This document shows positions 1 through 8,289 of a stretch of DNA of 10,866 nucleotides, in pieces; positions within the stretch are counted from its first letter, which is position 1, and each line of letters opens with the position of its first letter. The notes below the pieces were generated by a model, which saw only the letters and a list, made by a program, of their open reading frames with translations, had not been told where the DNA came from and ran no database searches. The position numbers were made by a program, and so were the translations under genes. The DNA comes from an uncultured Lachnospiraceae bacterium (GTDB taxonomy: Bacteria; Bacillota; Clostridia; Lachnospirales; Lachnospiraceae): assembly GCA_905209865.1 (NCBI GenBank), contig CAJLUP010000058.1, forward strand, positions 1 through 10,866, in the 5' to 3' direction.

Positions 1-55
1 ATAACTATAAAACAACGAAACCCGTTAGCCCTTGTGGTTAGCGGGTTTTCGCTGT
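1..55. repeat. Left copy of 55-bp terminal direct repeat with hairpin
   Basis: These 55 bases are identical to 10812-10866. Inside lies a hairpin: arms 19-30 and 36-47 pair over 12 positions with two G-T wobbles, around a 5-nt loop, and are followed by a short T run at 46-49. It looks like a rho-independent terminator in the + direction; the other strand also has a T-rich tail, so it could act both ways. It may be a dispersed intergenic terminator repeat of the host, or an assembly overlap of k-mer length 55, or both. It lies beyond the fucosidase terminator, so it would be a second stop for that transcript. Confidence 0.85.
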
Positions 56-124
56 ATACAAACTCTGCATAGAAAACCTGTGTACAAAGCAGCACATTCC
101 GGGATTATAAGAAATCGCACTGCA

Positions 125-161
125 AAGAACCGCTCCCTGCTATTGCCAGGGAGCGGTTCTT
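125..161 (-). terminator. Intrinsic terminator of the GH95 fucosidase gene
   Basis: This is a perfect 15-bp inverted repeat (arms 125-139 and 147-161) with a 7-nt loop and a GC-rich core, about 40 nt past the fucosidase stop codon. On the minus strand the stem ends in TTCTT and runs into TTTGC, a short T tract. The remaining bases between the end repeat and the gene (56-201) hold no gene. They also contain a 12-bp perfect palindrome, ATCTTGCAAGAT, at 182-193, of unknown meaning. Confidence 0.85.
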
Positions 162-201
162 CCACACTATCTCACAATATTATCTTGCAAGATGTCTGAT
201 T

Positions 202-3200
202 TTATTTTTTCTTTTTGTTTCTGATTACGATGACTGCCGCTACGATAGCGATTGCAGCTACAAGACCTGCGATCGGAAGCCATACATTCTTATCGTCACC
301 TGTCTGAACTGCACCGGAATTGTTCTTTCCTTCTTCTTTTTTATCAGATGTCGGAGGAACTTTTCCTTTCTCCTCAACAGTCACTTTAATTGTTACTTTT
401 TGGAATTTTTCAGGAATCTTAATTCCTTCTTTTGCCTGAAGCGTTCCTGTCAATTCATATGTTCCTGCTTTGTCTGCTTTATATGCATCCGTGTTCCATA
501 CTACTGACAGTGTCTCTTCTGCCTTATCGTTCAGCGTTATTTTCGCTTCTTTCGGAAGATTCAGTTTCTCAACCGGAGTTCCGAACTTCACAGTGAGATC
601 AGCAAGCTTCTCTACTGCTGTCACAACTTTGTCTTCCGGCTCCGGCGGATTCACTTCTTCCGCTTCTACAGTTACATTGATTGTCACTGTCTTGAAGCTT
701 TCAGGAATCTTAATTCCTTCTTTTGCCTGAAGCGTTCCTGTCAGTTCGTATGTTCCTGCTTTGTCTGCTTTATACGCATCCGTGTTCCACTCTACTGACA
801 ATGTATCTTCTGTATCATCATCCAATGTTACTTTTACTTCTTTCGGAAGGTTCAGTTTCTCAACTGCAGTTCCGAACTTCACAGTGAGATCCGTAAGTTT
901 TTCTACTTTCGCAACTTCCTTGTCTTCCGTCTCCGGTGGATTCACTTCTTCCGCTTCTACAGTTACATTGATTGTCACTGTCTTGAAGTTTTCAGGAATC
1001 TTAATTCCTTCTTTTGCCTGAAGCGTTCCTGTCAGTTTGTATGTTCCTGCTTCGTCTGCTTTATACGCATCCGTGTTCCAGTTTACTGACAATGTATCTT
1101 CTGTATCATCATTCAATGTTACTTTTACTTCCTTCGGAAGGTTCAGTTTCTCAACTGCAGTTCCGAACTTCACAGTGAGATCCGTAAGTTTTTCTACTTT
1201 CGTAACTTCCTTATCTTCCGGCTCCGGCGGATTCACTTCTTCCGCTTCTACAATGACATTGATCGTCACTGTCTTAAAGTTTTCAGGAATCTTAACGCCT
1301 TTCTTCTTCTGAAGCTCACCTGTCAGTGTCTGTGTTCCAAGCTGATCTGCATTGTAATTTTCTGTAGACCAGATTACTTCCAGTGTATCTGCGATACGAC
1401 CGCCTTCAAGCGTAACATTTACAGTCTTCGGAAGATCCAGTTTTGCAGCAGAAGTTCCTTTTTTCACTTTGATGTCGGCAGGTTTTTCTACTCCTATAAC
1501 CGTCTTCGCATTCCAGTCATCTACCGTAAGAACGATCACTGCCGGAACCGCTTTATTTCCGTTTTCATCTGCAGCTACGATCGCAATATTGTAATCTTTG
1601 CTCTCATCCGCATTCTTCAATGTGTATTCTGTCTTATCGCTTTCAGCTACTTTCACACCATCCACATATACAAGATATGTAACTTTACTTCCCTGCGGAT
1701 CTTCTGACGGCGCCCATGTGATCTTCACATCTTTTTCGCCTTCTTTTACAACATTGACTCCGCTTACCTGTGCCGGAGCTTCTTCATCTGCTGCCGCAAC
1801 TGTCGTAAACGGCTCGCTGCAAAGAGCTTTTTCGGACTCTAAGTTATTATGGTTTACTCCTACGATCATAAATACATAAGACGTACCCGGTTTCAGATTC
1901 GTAAAGCGTACCGTTGTCTCTGTTGTTGTTACAGGTTCTCCTGCATTTTCCGGAACAGTATCTGTAATCGCTTTCAGCGCTTTTGCTGTTCCTGCATGTT
2001 CTACAGCGTATACTTTATAAGACTCTGCTCTTGGAAGTTTCGTCCATGAAACAGTTGCTTCTGTACTTGTAACTCCCATTACAGTTGCTTTTGCATCTTC
2101 CGGAATCGTCGGAGTCGGAATCTCTGCTGCCTCAAGTTTTGCACCTGCTGTATTCAAGGCTTCTGTAAGTGTATCAACCTGTTCTTTTGTCGTCTGAGCG
2201 TCATTCATTCCCTTAACAGCATTGTCATATGCTGTCTTAAACTCGTTCCACAGATTTTCTGCGTAATCGTCTTTATTCAGACCGCTGTATTTTTCAATGG
2301 CAGCCTGAAGCGCCGATTTATCAACAGAAGCTGCTGCAGGAGTAAGCACTTCAAGATAATCAATGTTTACGTTAATGTTTCCATGATCTCTTGCCGCTGT
2401 AAACTTGATTGTGTGTTCTTTGTTCTCCAGATCTGTCTTTTCAAATACACACTGCTGCGGTGATCCACCGGATTTTTCTTCCCAAAGAACCGCGTCGCCT
2501 GCCGGCTGTCCATCCAGCTCTACAGTGAATTTACCTTGTGTATTATTTTTCTGAGCATAGAATTTAATGCCTGTTCCTGTAAATGTATAGCTGAACCAAG
2601 CGCCTTCTGTGCTTGTCTCTGTCTTCGTTCCGCCGTGATGCTTATCCGCCTCACCTGCATACGGATTGCCCCAGCCGCTCTCGCTCCATGTAATCTTCGG
2701 ATTTCTTGCCGACTCATCGTCCGAGCAGTCTTCGATGATCTCAGACTGTGCTGTCACATCAGGAATTGCGATCGTAACGTCGCATGTACCTGAAATTTCT
2801 GCATTCTCTTTCGACGTCGCTTTTACTGTCACAACACCGTTTGCTGTTCCTGTTGACAGAAGACCGTTTTCGTCGATCGTCGCTGCCGCGCCGCCTGATT
2901 TTGTTTCAACAGACCATGTAACACCTTTGTTAAGCGCTTCTTTCGGAGTTACTTCTGCTTTCATCTGAAGTGTCGATCCCTCTTTGCTTACTGTTGTCAT
3001 TCCGCTTGCGGATGTCACTTCCACGTTTTCAACCTGTGCCGCTTCTGTATTCAATACGTTAAACGCATCAAGCTCTACTTTATCTCTGCTTGCAGATGTG
3101 TTCTTCTCACCCATTGCCCGAACTGTAATCGTGTGGATTCCGTATTCCAGCGTCTTATCTGTATGATCCTCTGTAGAGAATACTTTCGCCTGTCTTTGCT

Positions 3201-6200
3201 GAGTTGCCGAATATGTATCTGCAGTTGCCCATACTTCTCCGTCAATAGAGATTTCAAGCTTACCTCTGTCATTCTGTGTACAGGAGAATACTTCGATGCC
3301 TGTTCCGCAGAATGTAAGTTCCGCAGTTTCTGTTCCTGTCGGATCTTCTAAGAATTTCACTGAACCGCCATAGTTTCCTTCCGGACTGATCCAGTTACCC
3401 CAGCTTCCTGTATATTTAATCCGCTCATCCTGATCGTCGATCATACCGATCATATTACGGCAGTCATTTACAAGTACTGCTTCGCTGAGTTCACTTTCTT
3501 TTCCGTCAACCACTGAAGAAACTTTATACTTCAATGTTCCGAGGACATCCCACGCGTCTGTGTCTTTCCACTCTGCCGCTTTCAGTCCTGTCTGAACCTG
3601 TACCCACTCACCGTCTTCGATCTGACGATATACATTGTAAGATACTTCTTTCTCCGCTTTCACTGCATCCCATGTAAGCGCTGCCTCTCCGTCTTTGACC
3701 TTCGTAACTTTAAGGCCTGTCGGAGCGGCTTCTAATGTATCCTTTTCCGGGATAGCCGTAATTGTATATGTCTTTCCTGCTTCTGTATTGAAGGAAATGC
3801 GGTCTGCCGTTACCGGTGTGATCTGAACAAGATTTCCATCACTGTCTTTTACAGTTGCAAGGGAAATGTTATCGTACTGAACAACCGCTTCTCCGCCATT
3901 ATTGGAATGGATCGCAGCTTCTGTTAATTTGTTATCTGCCCAAGCCATATCAACTGCAAAGTTACCGCGGGCAAGTACGCCTTTTACATTACCTGTTCCC
4001 CATGCTTTCGGAACTGCAGGCATCAAGTCAATGTGACCCATGTTGCTCTGAACAAGCATTTCTGCAACAGCCGCTGTATAACCGAAGTTTCCATCGATCT
4101 GGAACGGTGCATGCGTATCCCACAGGTTGGTCATGATCTTGTTGTTTGTAATCATCTTGGACAATACATCGTAAGCTTTATCGCCTTCTGTAAGTCTCGC
4201 CCATGTTGCAACACGCTGAGCCATCGCCCATCCTGTTGTCACATCCGTTCTGTTCTGCATAGATACTTTTGCCGCAGCCAGCCACTCGTCATTCTGAGCG
4301 ATCAAGTCTCCCGGATATAATCCGAGCATATGGGAAATATGACGATGACCATATCCGCCATTACCCGGAATCGGATTGCCATCTTCATCTTCGTTCAGTT
4401 TACCTTCCATAAACCACTCTTTAATCTGTCCGCTGTCGCCAACCTCGATCGGTCCTTTTAAGTCAGCCTGATTCTGTTTCCACTGTGCAACTTTTGCATT
4501 ATCAACTCCCAAAGTCTCTGCCGCTGTGATCGTATCTTCATACAACTGCCAGATCAGAGAGTGCTCATATGTGTTACCTGCCGTTCTCGGTCCATGCTCC
4601 GGTGAATAACTCGGAACGGACACAAGCTTGCCGTCTGAATCTCTCATCAGCATCTGGTCGTACAGTGTCGCCTCTTCTTTCATCATCGGGTAAATATGAG
4701 TTCTCATGTACTCTGTATCTCCTGTAAACTCATAATATTCCCAACAGTTCTGAAGAATCCACGGAACACCTGCCGGAGACCATCCCCAGTCAAATGCCCA
4801 GCCCGGGTTCGTCCATCCATACGGGTTGTTCTGTGTATGCGCCATAAATCCATTTTCAGGATTTTCTTCCGTACTCTCAACTCCTGCGTAAATCTTCGCC
4901 GTAATACGTCCCGGCTCTCTGAGAGAATCCACATAATCGATCAACGGTTCTGCACATTCTGCCATATTTGTCGAGTAAGTCGGCCAGTAGTTCATCTGCA
5001 AGTTAACATTCATATGATAATCTGAATGCCATGCGGAGTTATTCGCTCCTACCCAGATTCCCTGCAGGTTCGATGGAAGAGTTGCTCTTCTTTCATTCTT
5101 CGTTCCATCTTCATTCGTAGGAGTCTCTCTCGATGATCCCATCGTCAGATAACGTCCGTACTGGAAGAGCATCAGTTCCAGATAACGCTTTTCAGTTTCA
5201 GAAGCCTGTCCGTTTTTGTAAGCTTCCAACAATTTATCTGTCGTCTTATCAGACACTGTCTGTCCGATGTTAAGGTCTAATCTTCCGAAAATATGATCGT
5301 AATCATTTACATGATCTTCTTTTAACGCCTCATATCCTCCGGCTTTTATTTTTGCTTCTGCTCCTGCCACATATCCTTTGATCAATGCCGCAAGCTGTTC
5401 TTTTGTTTCGCCTGTGCGGTATTTCGGATAATCATTTTTATAATCTGTTCCGATTGAAGTAATGATCGTGATCGCTTTCGCGCCGCTTACCGTGATCTTT
5501 CCGTTCTGCTTGTCGTCAGTAATCTCGCCCGCTGTTCCATCGTCTTTGATTACCTTCGTATAAGAACTGAACTTCAACTGGTTATCTGTAAGCTGTCCGT
5601 CAATCGCGATTGCATTGTCGGATACTTTTTTGTCAAATGTTCTCGCGTAAGAATTCTCATTCGGATTATTATTACTTCCGCCTTTTTCCTCATCCGGTTC
5701 TACACGAACATCGAAATCAAGCGTTCCTCCGTCCGTCGCCGTCAATCGTGTAACAAGAACGTTATCAGGATAACTTACAAAGTTCTCTCTTTTGTAATGC
5801 GCGCCGTTGTGATCATAATTCACTCCGGCTACCGCCGTGCGCAGATCAAGGTCACGCGAATATCCTGAAACATTATCTTTTGTGACATTTTTGAAATCCA
5901 GATACATATTTCCATAACTCAAATAGTATCCGTATCCCTGAACTCCGGCGTCATCACTGACTCCGATAAGCTGTCCTGCAAGATTACTGTCGAACCCTTG
6001 TCCGTTTTTCAGTTTCTCTTTCAACTGTTCCATAACCTTGCCGTTCTGACCATTTGATTCAATGTTACCGCCGTTATAGTCTTTCCGACTGTCTGACGGG
6101 CCACCGGACCAAAGTGACTTTTCGTTCAACTGAATACGCTCTGTCTGAACGCCGCCGAACACACTGGCTCCAATCGCACTATTTCCAAGTGGAAGAGCCC

Positions 6201-6399
6201 ATTGCTCCCACCCCGTATACGAATTGGGCGCCTCTTCATCATACCACAAACGCAAAGCATTTCCCTCCGTTTCCTGTGTCTGCGCTAAAGCAACGTTATC
6301 CTCAGCCGCCACAGAGAAAGGAACCGCCGATACAACAGTTGCCATCGCAAGTGCGACAGACAATGCTTTTCCGCCTGCTTTTGAAAGCTTCCTTTTCAT
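202..6399 (-). CDS. Secreted wall-anchored GH95 alpha-L-fucosidase, multimodular
   Basis: This 2065-residue protein is a glycoside hydrolase family 95 enzyme, expected to release L-fucose (typically alpha-1,2-linked) from mucin or milk glycans outside the cell, with inversion. Seen: a signal peptide at 1-32 (likely cut after VAA); a GH95 region at about 47-883 with NVNLQMNYW (N464, N466), SYSPEHGP (E601) and QIDGNFG (D769). By family knowledge these match N421, N423, E566 and D766 of Bifidobacterium AfcA, so it should be active. Then follow: FN3 about 891-976; a jelly-roll-like module 978-1117; a Big_2 Ig domain about 1121-1211; a second jelly-roll-like module 1219-1352; FIVAR about 1357-1426; FN3 about 1432-1535 and 1541-1627; four Big_4-type Ig repeats about 1633-2010; a VQTGD sorting-like motif at 2031-2035, a hydrophobic helix and a KKKK tail. 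The start has AAAGGAGG (6406-6413) 6 nt upstream. Alpha-L-galactosidase activity, known in GH95, cannot be excluded. Confidence 0.95.
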   Translation of the reverse strand: MKRKLSKAGGKALSVALAMATVVSAVPFSVAAEDNVALAQTQETEGNALRLWYDEEAPNSYTGWEQWALPLGNSAIGASVFGGVQTERIQLNEKSLWSGGPSDSRKDYNGGNIESNGQNGKVMEQLKEKLKNGQGFDSNLAGQLIGVSDDAGVQGYGYYLSYGNMYLDFKNVTKDNVSGYSRDLDLRTAVAGVNYDHNGAHYKRENFVSYPDNVLVTRLTATDGGTLDFDVRVEPDEEKGGSNNNPNENSYARTFDKKVSDNAIAIDGQLTDNQLKFSSYTKVIKDDGTAGEITDDKQNGKITVSGAKAITIITSIGTDYKNDYPKYRTGETKEQLAALIKGYVAGAEAKIKAGGYEALKEDHVNDYDHIFGRLDLNIGQTVSDKTTDKLLEAYKNGQASETEKRYLELMLFQYGRYLTMGSSRETPTNEDGTKNERRATLPSNLQGIWVGANNSAWHSDYHMNVNLQMNYWPTYSTNMAECAEPLIDYVDSLREPGRITAKIYAGVESTEENPENGFMAHTQNNPYGWTNPGWAFDWGWSPAGVPWILQNCWEYYEFTGDTEYMRTHIYPMMKEEATLYDQMLMRDSDGKLVSVPSYSPEHGPRTAGNTYEHSLIWQLYEDTITAAETLGVDNAKVAQWKQNQADLKGPIEVGDSGQIKEWFMEGKLNEDEDGNPIPGNGGYGHRHISHMLGLYPGDLIAQNDEWLAAAKVSMQNRTDVTTGWAMAQRVATWARLTEGDKAYDVLSKMITNNKIMTNLWDTHAPFQIDGNFGYTAAVAEMLVQSNMGHIDLMPAVPKAWGTGNVKGVLARGNFAVDMAWADNKLTEAAIHSNNGGEAVVQYDNISLATVKDSDGNLVQITPVTADRISFNTEAGKTYTITAIPEKDTLEAAPTGLKVTKVKDGEAALTWDAVKAEKEVSYNVYRQIEDGEWVQVQTGLKAAEWKDTDAWDVLGTLKYKVSSVVDGKESELSEAVLVNDCRNMIGMIDDQDERIKYTGSWGNWISPEGNYGGSVKFLEDPTGTETAELTFCGTGIEVFSCTQNDRGKLEISIDGEVWATADTYSATQQRQAKVFSTEDHTDKTLEYGIHTITVRAMGEKNTSASRDKVELDAFNVLNTEAAQVENVEVTSASGMTTVSKEGSTLQMKAEVTPKEALNKGVTWSVETKSGGAAATIDENGLLSTGTANGVVTVKATSKENAEISGTCDVTIAIPDVTAQSEIIEDCSDDESARNPKITWSESGWGNPYAGEADKHHGGTKTETSTEGAWFSYTFTGTGIKFYAQKNNTQGKFTVELDGQPAGDAVLWEEKSGGSPQQCVFEKTDLENKEHTIKFTAARDHGNINVNIDYLEVLTPAAASVDKSALQAAIEKYSGLNKDDYAENLWNEFKTAYDNAVKGMNDAQTTKEQVDTLTEALNTAGAKLEAAEIPTPTIPEDAKATVMGVTSTEATVSWTKLPRAESYKVYAVEHAGTAKALKAITDTVPENAGEPVTTTETTVRFTNLKPGTSYVFMIVGVNHNNLESEKALCSEPFTTVAAADEEAPAQVSGVNVVKEGEKDVKITWAPSEDPQGSKVTYLVYVDGVKVAESDKTEYTLKNADESKDYNIAIVAADENGNKAVPAVIVLTVDDWNAKTVIGVEKPADIKVKKGTSAAKLDLPKTVNVTLEGGRIADTLEVIWSTENYNADQLGTQTLTGELQKKKGVKIPENFKTVTINVIVEAEEVNPPEPEDKEVTKVEKLTDLTVKFGTAVEKLNLPKEVKVTLNDDTEDTLSVNWNTDAYKADEAGTYKLTGTLQAKEGIKIPENFKTVTINVTVEAEEVNPPETEDKEVAKVEKLTDLTVKFGTAVEKLNLPKEVKVTLDDDTEDTLSVEWNTDAYKADKAGTYELTGTLQAKEGIKIPESFKTVTINVTVEAEEVNPPEPEDKVVTAVEKLADLTVKFGTPVEKLNLPKEAKITLNDKAEETLSVVWNTDAYKADKAGTYELTGTLQAKEGIKIPEKFQKVTIKVTVEEKGKVPPTSDKKEEGKNNSGAVQTGDDKNVWLPIAGLVAAIAIVAAVIVIRNKKKK
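370..1209 (-). repeat. Tandem 291-bp repeats encoding Big_4-type Ig domains
   Basis: Three in-frame copies of a 97-codon unit lie at 919-1209, 628-918 and about 370-627 (residues 1731-1827, 1828-1924 and 1925 to about 2010). By eye the first two differ at about 11 of 291 bases, while the copy nearest the wall anchor has diverged more. A fourth, older relative (about 1210-1503, residues 1633-1730) shares the fold pattern but not close DNA identity. Each unit carries a VEKL..LTVKFGT start, a W.TDAYKAD..GTY core and an acidic Pro linker (EEVNPPE). They probably act as a stalk holding the enzyme away from the cell surface. Such repeats readily change number by recombination and can be collapsed by short-read assembly. 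Confidence 0.9.
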
Positions 6400-6480
6400 C
6401 CTTTTCCTCCTTTAAATTTGCACAAGAGTACAGGGATAAACGAATTAAGCCGAGTACTCCGATGCTACGTTGTACTGTTT

Positions 6481-6486
6481 ATCATA
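6481..6486 (-). promoter_or_regulatory. Candidate proximal promoter -10 of the GH95 gene
   Basis: On the minus strand TATGAT lies at 6486-6481, preceded by GTGTGA. No good -35 box is found 16-18 nt upstream, which suggests a weak or activator-dependent promoter. Transcription would begin near 6474, giving a leader of about 75 nt. That leader contains the palindrome GAGTACTC (6452-6459) and ends in the strong ribosome site at 6406-6413. Confidence 0.45.
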
Positions 6487-6568
6487 TCACACTTTCCCTA
6501 TGTTTTGTTGTATTTTTATGATTCAAATTAGTAACAATTTTATATTTTCGTGTTTTTATACATAAATC

Positions 6569-6638
6569 AAAGGATAGATGCAGCCGTTTTTGTCTATATC
6601 GTCCAGTTTGCGTCTATCCTTTTCTTCTTTACATTATA
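6569..6638 (-). promoter_or_regulatory. Possible operator and distal promoter upstream of GH95
   Basis: Three overlapping signals sit in the 323-nt gap between coaX and the fucosidase gene. First, a 10-bp perfect inverted repeat (6569-6578 and 6613-6622) spans a 34-nt loop. Second, on the minus strand two similar sites, ATAGACGCAAAC (from 6617) and ATAGACAAAAAC (from 6597), repeat in the same direction 20 bp apart, about two helical turns, as is typical for paired half-sites of AraC-type activators. Third, TATAAT at 6638-6633 is a good -10 with a poor -35. The repeats lie about 100 nt upstream of the proximal -10. No regulator gene is in the window, so the binding protein is unknown. The rest of the gap is AT-rich, with a weak 5-bp hairpin at 6675-6688 and no clear coaX terminator. 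Confidence 0.35.
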
Positions 6639-6722
6639 TTTTTTCTATATAAATACTTTTTTGCTTCGATTATCCACGAAAAATCGTGTTTTCTGCGCGA
6701 CGGATTCCTGTTTTTTTCACGC

Positions 6723-7490
6723 TCATTTACGATTTTTCCGATAGATAATTTCCAATCCTTTCAAGAGCAAATGATCATCCCGAATAATCTTTCTTCTGCA
6801 ATGAGGAATGATCTTTCCTGCCAAACCGCCTGTCGCGACAACAGTTACATCACCGTCCACTTCTTCCTCCAAACGGTCGATCAATCCGTCGATCGCTGCG
6901 GCGCTGCTGTAAACGATACCGCTCTTCATACAATCCGCCGTATTTTTCCCTATTATATGCCCCGGCTCTTCCAGACTGATCCCGCCAAGCTGAGAAGCAT
7001 TTGCTGTAAGGGAATCAAGGGAAACACCGATTCCCGGATAAATCATTCCGCCGATATAATTTCTATTCTTATCAATAACACAAACTGTATTTGCTGTTCC
7101 CATATCAAAAATGAGAAGCGGAACCGGATATTCCGCAATCCCGGCCACTGCACCGACAACAAGATCGCTGCCAAGCTGCGCCGGATTATCAATCCTGATA
7201 TTCAATCCTGTCTTGATCCCCGCGCCGACAGTAAGCACTTCTTTCTTTAAAATCTTTTCAACCGCAACTTTCACAACTGTCGTAATCTGCGGCACGACCG
7301 AAGAAATGATACCGCCTTCTAAATCCGTCTTTTTAATATGATAGATATCCAGCACATTTTTTATGTCAATCGCATATTCCAGCTCTGTTTTTGTCTTCAC
7401 AGTCGAAAGCCGTTCCACAAATACGCATTTTGCCCCGTCAATACAACCAAGCACAATGTTTGTATTTCCGATATCAATAGCCAATATCAT
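6723..7490 (-). CDS. coaX: Type III pantothenate kinase
   Basis: CoaX uses ATP to phosphorylate pantothenate to 4'-phosphopantothenate, the first step of coenzyme A synthesis. The family is ASKHA-fold, needs a monovalent cation and is not feedback-inhibited by CoA. Seen in the 255 residues: the N-terminal phosphate motif DIGNTN (6-11); LGSD with the probable catalytic Asp at 109; the second nucleotide motif DMGTANT (129-135, commonly DFGTATT); GGMIYPG (147-153); and ATGG (219-222). I chose the ATG at 7490 because MILAIDIGNTN is the usual family start; an in-frame TTG at 7502 would add MVLE but lies too close to the only AGG. The gene overlaps the 3' end of panT by 17 bp, so translation is probably coupled. 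Residue 110 is Leu where many homologues have Arg. Confidence 0.95.
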   Translation of the reverse strand: MILAIDIGNTNIVLGCIDGAKCVFVERLSTVKTKTELEYAIDIKNVLDIYHIKKTDLEGGIISSVVPQITTVVKVAVEKILKKEVLTVGAGIKTGLNIRIDNPAQLGSDLVVGAVAGIAEYPVPLLIFDMGTANTVCVIDKNRNYIGGMIYPGIGVSLDSLTANASQLGGISLEEPGHIIGKNTADCMKSGIVYSSAAAIDGLIDRLEEEVDGDVTVVATGGLAGKIIPHCRRKIIRDDHLLLKGLEIIYRKNRK

Positions 7491-8289
7491 TTCTAAAACC
7501 AAGCCTTTCTCTTACGTTCTTTTTCAAAAGCGCTCTTCCGATACATAAAGTCAGCACTCCTGCTACAATCGCTTCAGGAACTCCGTTTATGCCGATAATG
7601 GAAAGAATAAACGTATAAACACCCGATACCGCCACATTATTTGCCGATGCATATGCTTCCCTGAAAAACAGGAAGATCAGGTTCATAACAAGCAGCGTAT
7701 TTGTCATCGCTCCTGCCACGCCTGCCGTCACAAGCCCAATACTTGACACGCCCGTCTTTTTTGTCTTTTCATTTGAAAAACGCAGTACAAGTTTGTATAC
7801 ATAATACGGTATAACTCCTACAAGTATACGAGGAACGAAACAGATGATCACGCTTCCCAAACCACCGCTTACTCCTGCGATACTGTAAAATGGTGTAAAC
7901 ACAAATGAGGTAGGCGTCGGGTTGATCGTATTATTGATAAAACTTGTCAATCCAAACAGGAAACCGAGCGCTCCTCCTTTTTTCGGCCCCATCAAAAGTG
8001 ATGCGATAATAACCGGAATATGTATGATTGTCGCACGGGTAAATCCAAGTGGGATATATCCAAGGAAAGGGGTAAAAGCCATCACACATATGACTGCTCC
8101 GAATATTGCCACCTGAACCATGCTCATCGTACTGAATTTGCTCGATGAGCGCTGTTTTCCCGACGTCTCCTGATCTTTGCTCACGGTCTTTTGATCCGCT
8201 GCGTACTGATCCGCGCTGCATACCTCTGCTGTATTCATTTCTTCCGCACATGCTGCTGTGCGATTTTCTGTTATTGTTTTGTTTTCCAT
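7474..8289 (-). CDS. panT: ECF transporter S component, probably pantothenate (PanT)
   Basis: This 271-residue membrane protein is the substrate-binding subunit of an energy-coupling factor vitamin importer. Seen: about six hydrophobic segments from residue 56 on, and S-component features such as FTPFLGYIPLG (72-82), a GPKKGGALGFLFGLTSF stretch (101-117), FVPRILVGV (151-159) and GVPEAIVAGVL (236-246). The substrate is inferred from position: it sits between coaBC and coaX, so pantothenate fits best. No EcfA/EcfA'/EcfT genes are nearby, as expected for a group II system sharing one energising module. The start at 8289 has AAGGAGG (8295-8301) at 5-nt spacing; an upstream in-frame ATG at 8331 lacks a comparable site. 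Odd: about 50 polar residues precede the first membrane segment. Confidence 0.8.
   Translation of the reverse strand: MENKTITENRTAACAEEMNTAEVCSADQYAADQKTVSKDQETSGKQRSSSKFSTMSMVQVAIFGAVICVMAFTPFLGYIPLGFTRATIIHIPVIIASLLMGPKKGGALGFLFGLTSFINNTINPTPTSFVFTPFYSIAGVSGGLGSVIICFVPRILVGVIPYYVYKLVLRFSNEKTKKTGVSSIGLVTAGVAGAMTNTLLVMNLIFLFFREAYASANNVAVSGVYTFILSIIGINGVPEAIVAGVLTLCIGRALLKKNVRERLGFRNDIGY

Noticed and set aside
470..1312. Three similar plus-strand open frames of about 90 codons, rich in Ser and Phe
   Set aside because: They lie opposite the tandem Ig repeats of the fucosidase and resemble each other only because the sense strand is repeated; no ribosome sites are seen.
6054..6521. A 155-codon plus-strand open frame opposite the fucosidase start
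   Set aside because: It is antisense to the signal peptide and GH95 start, spans the promoter region, and has no recognisable domain.
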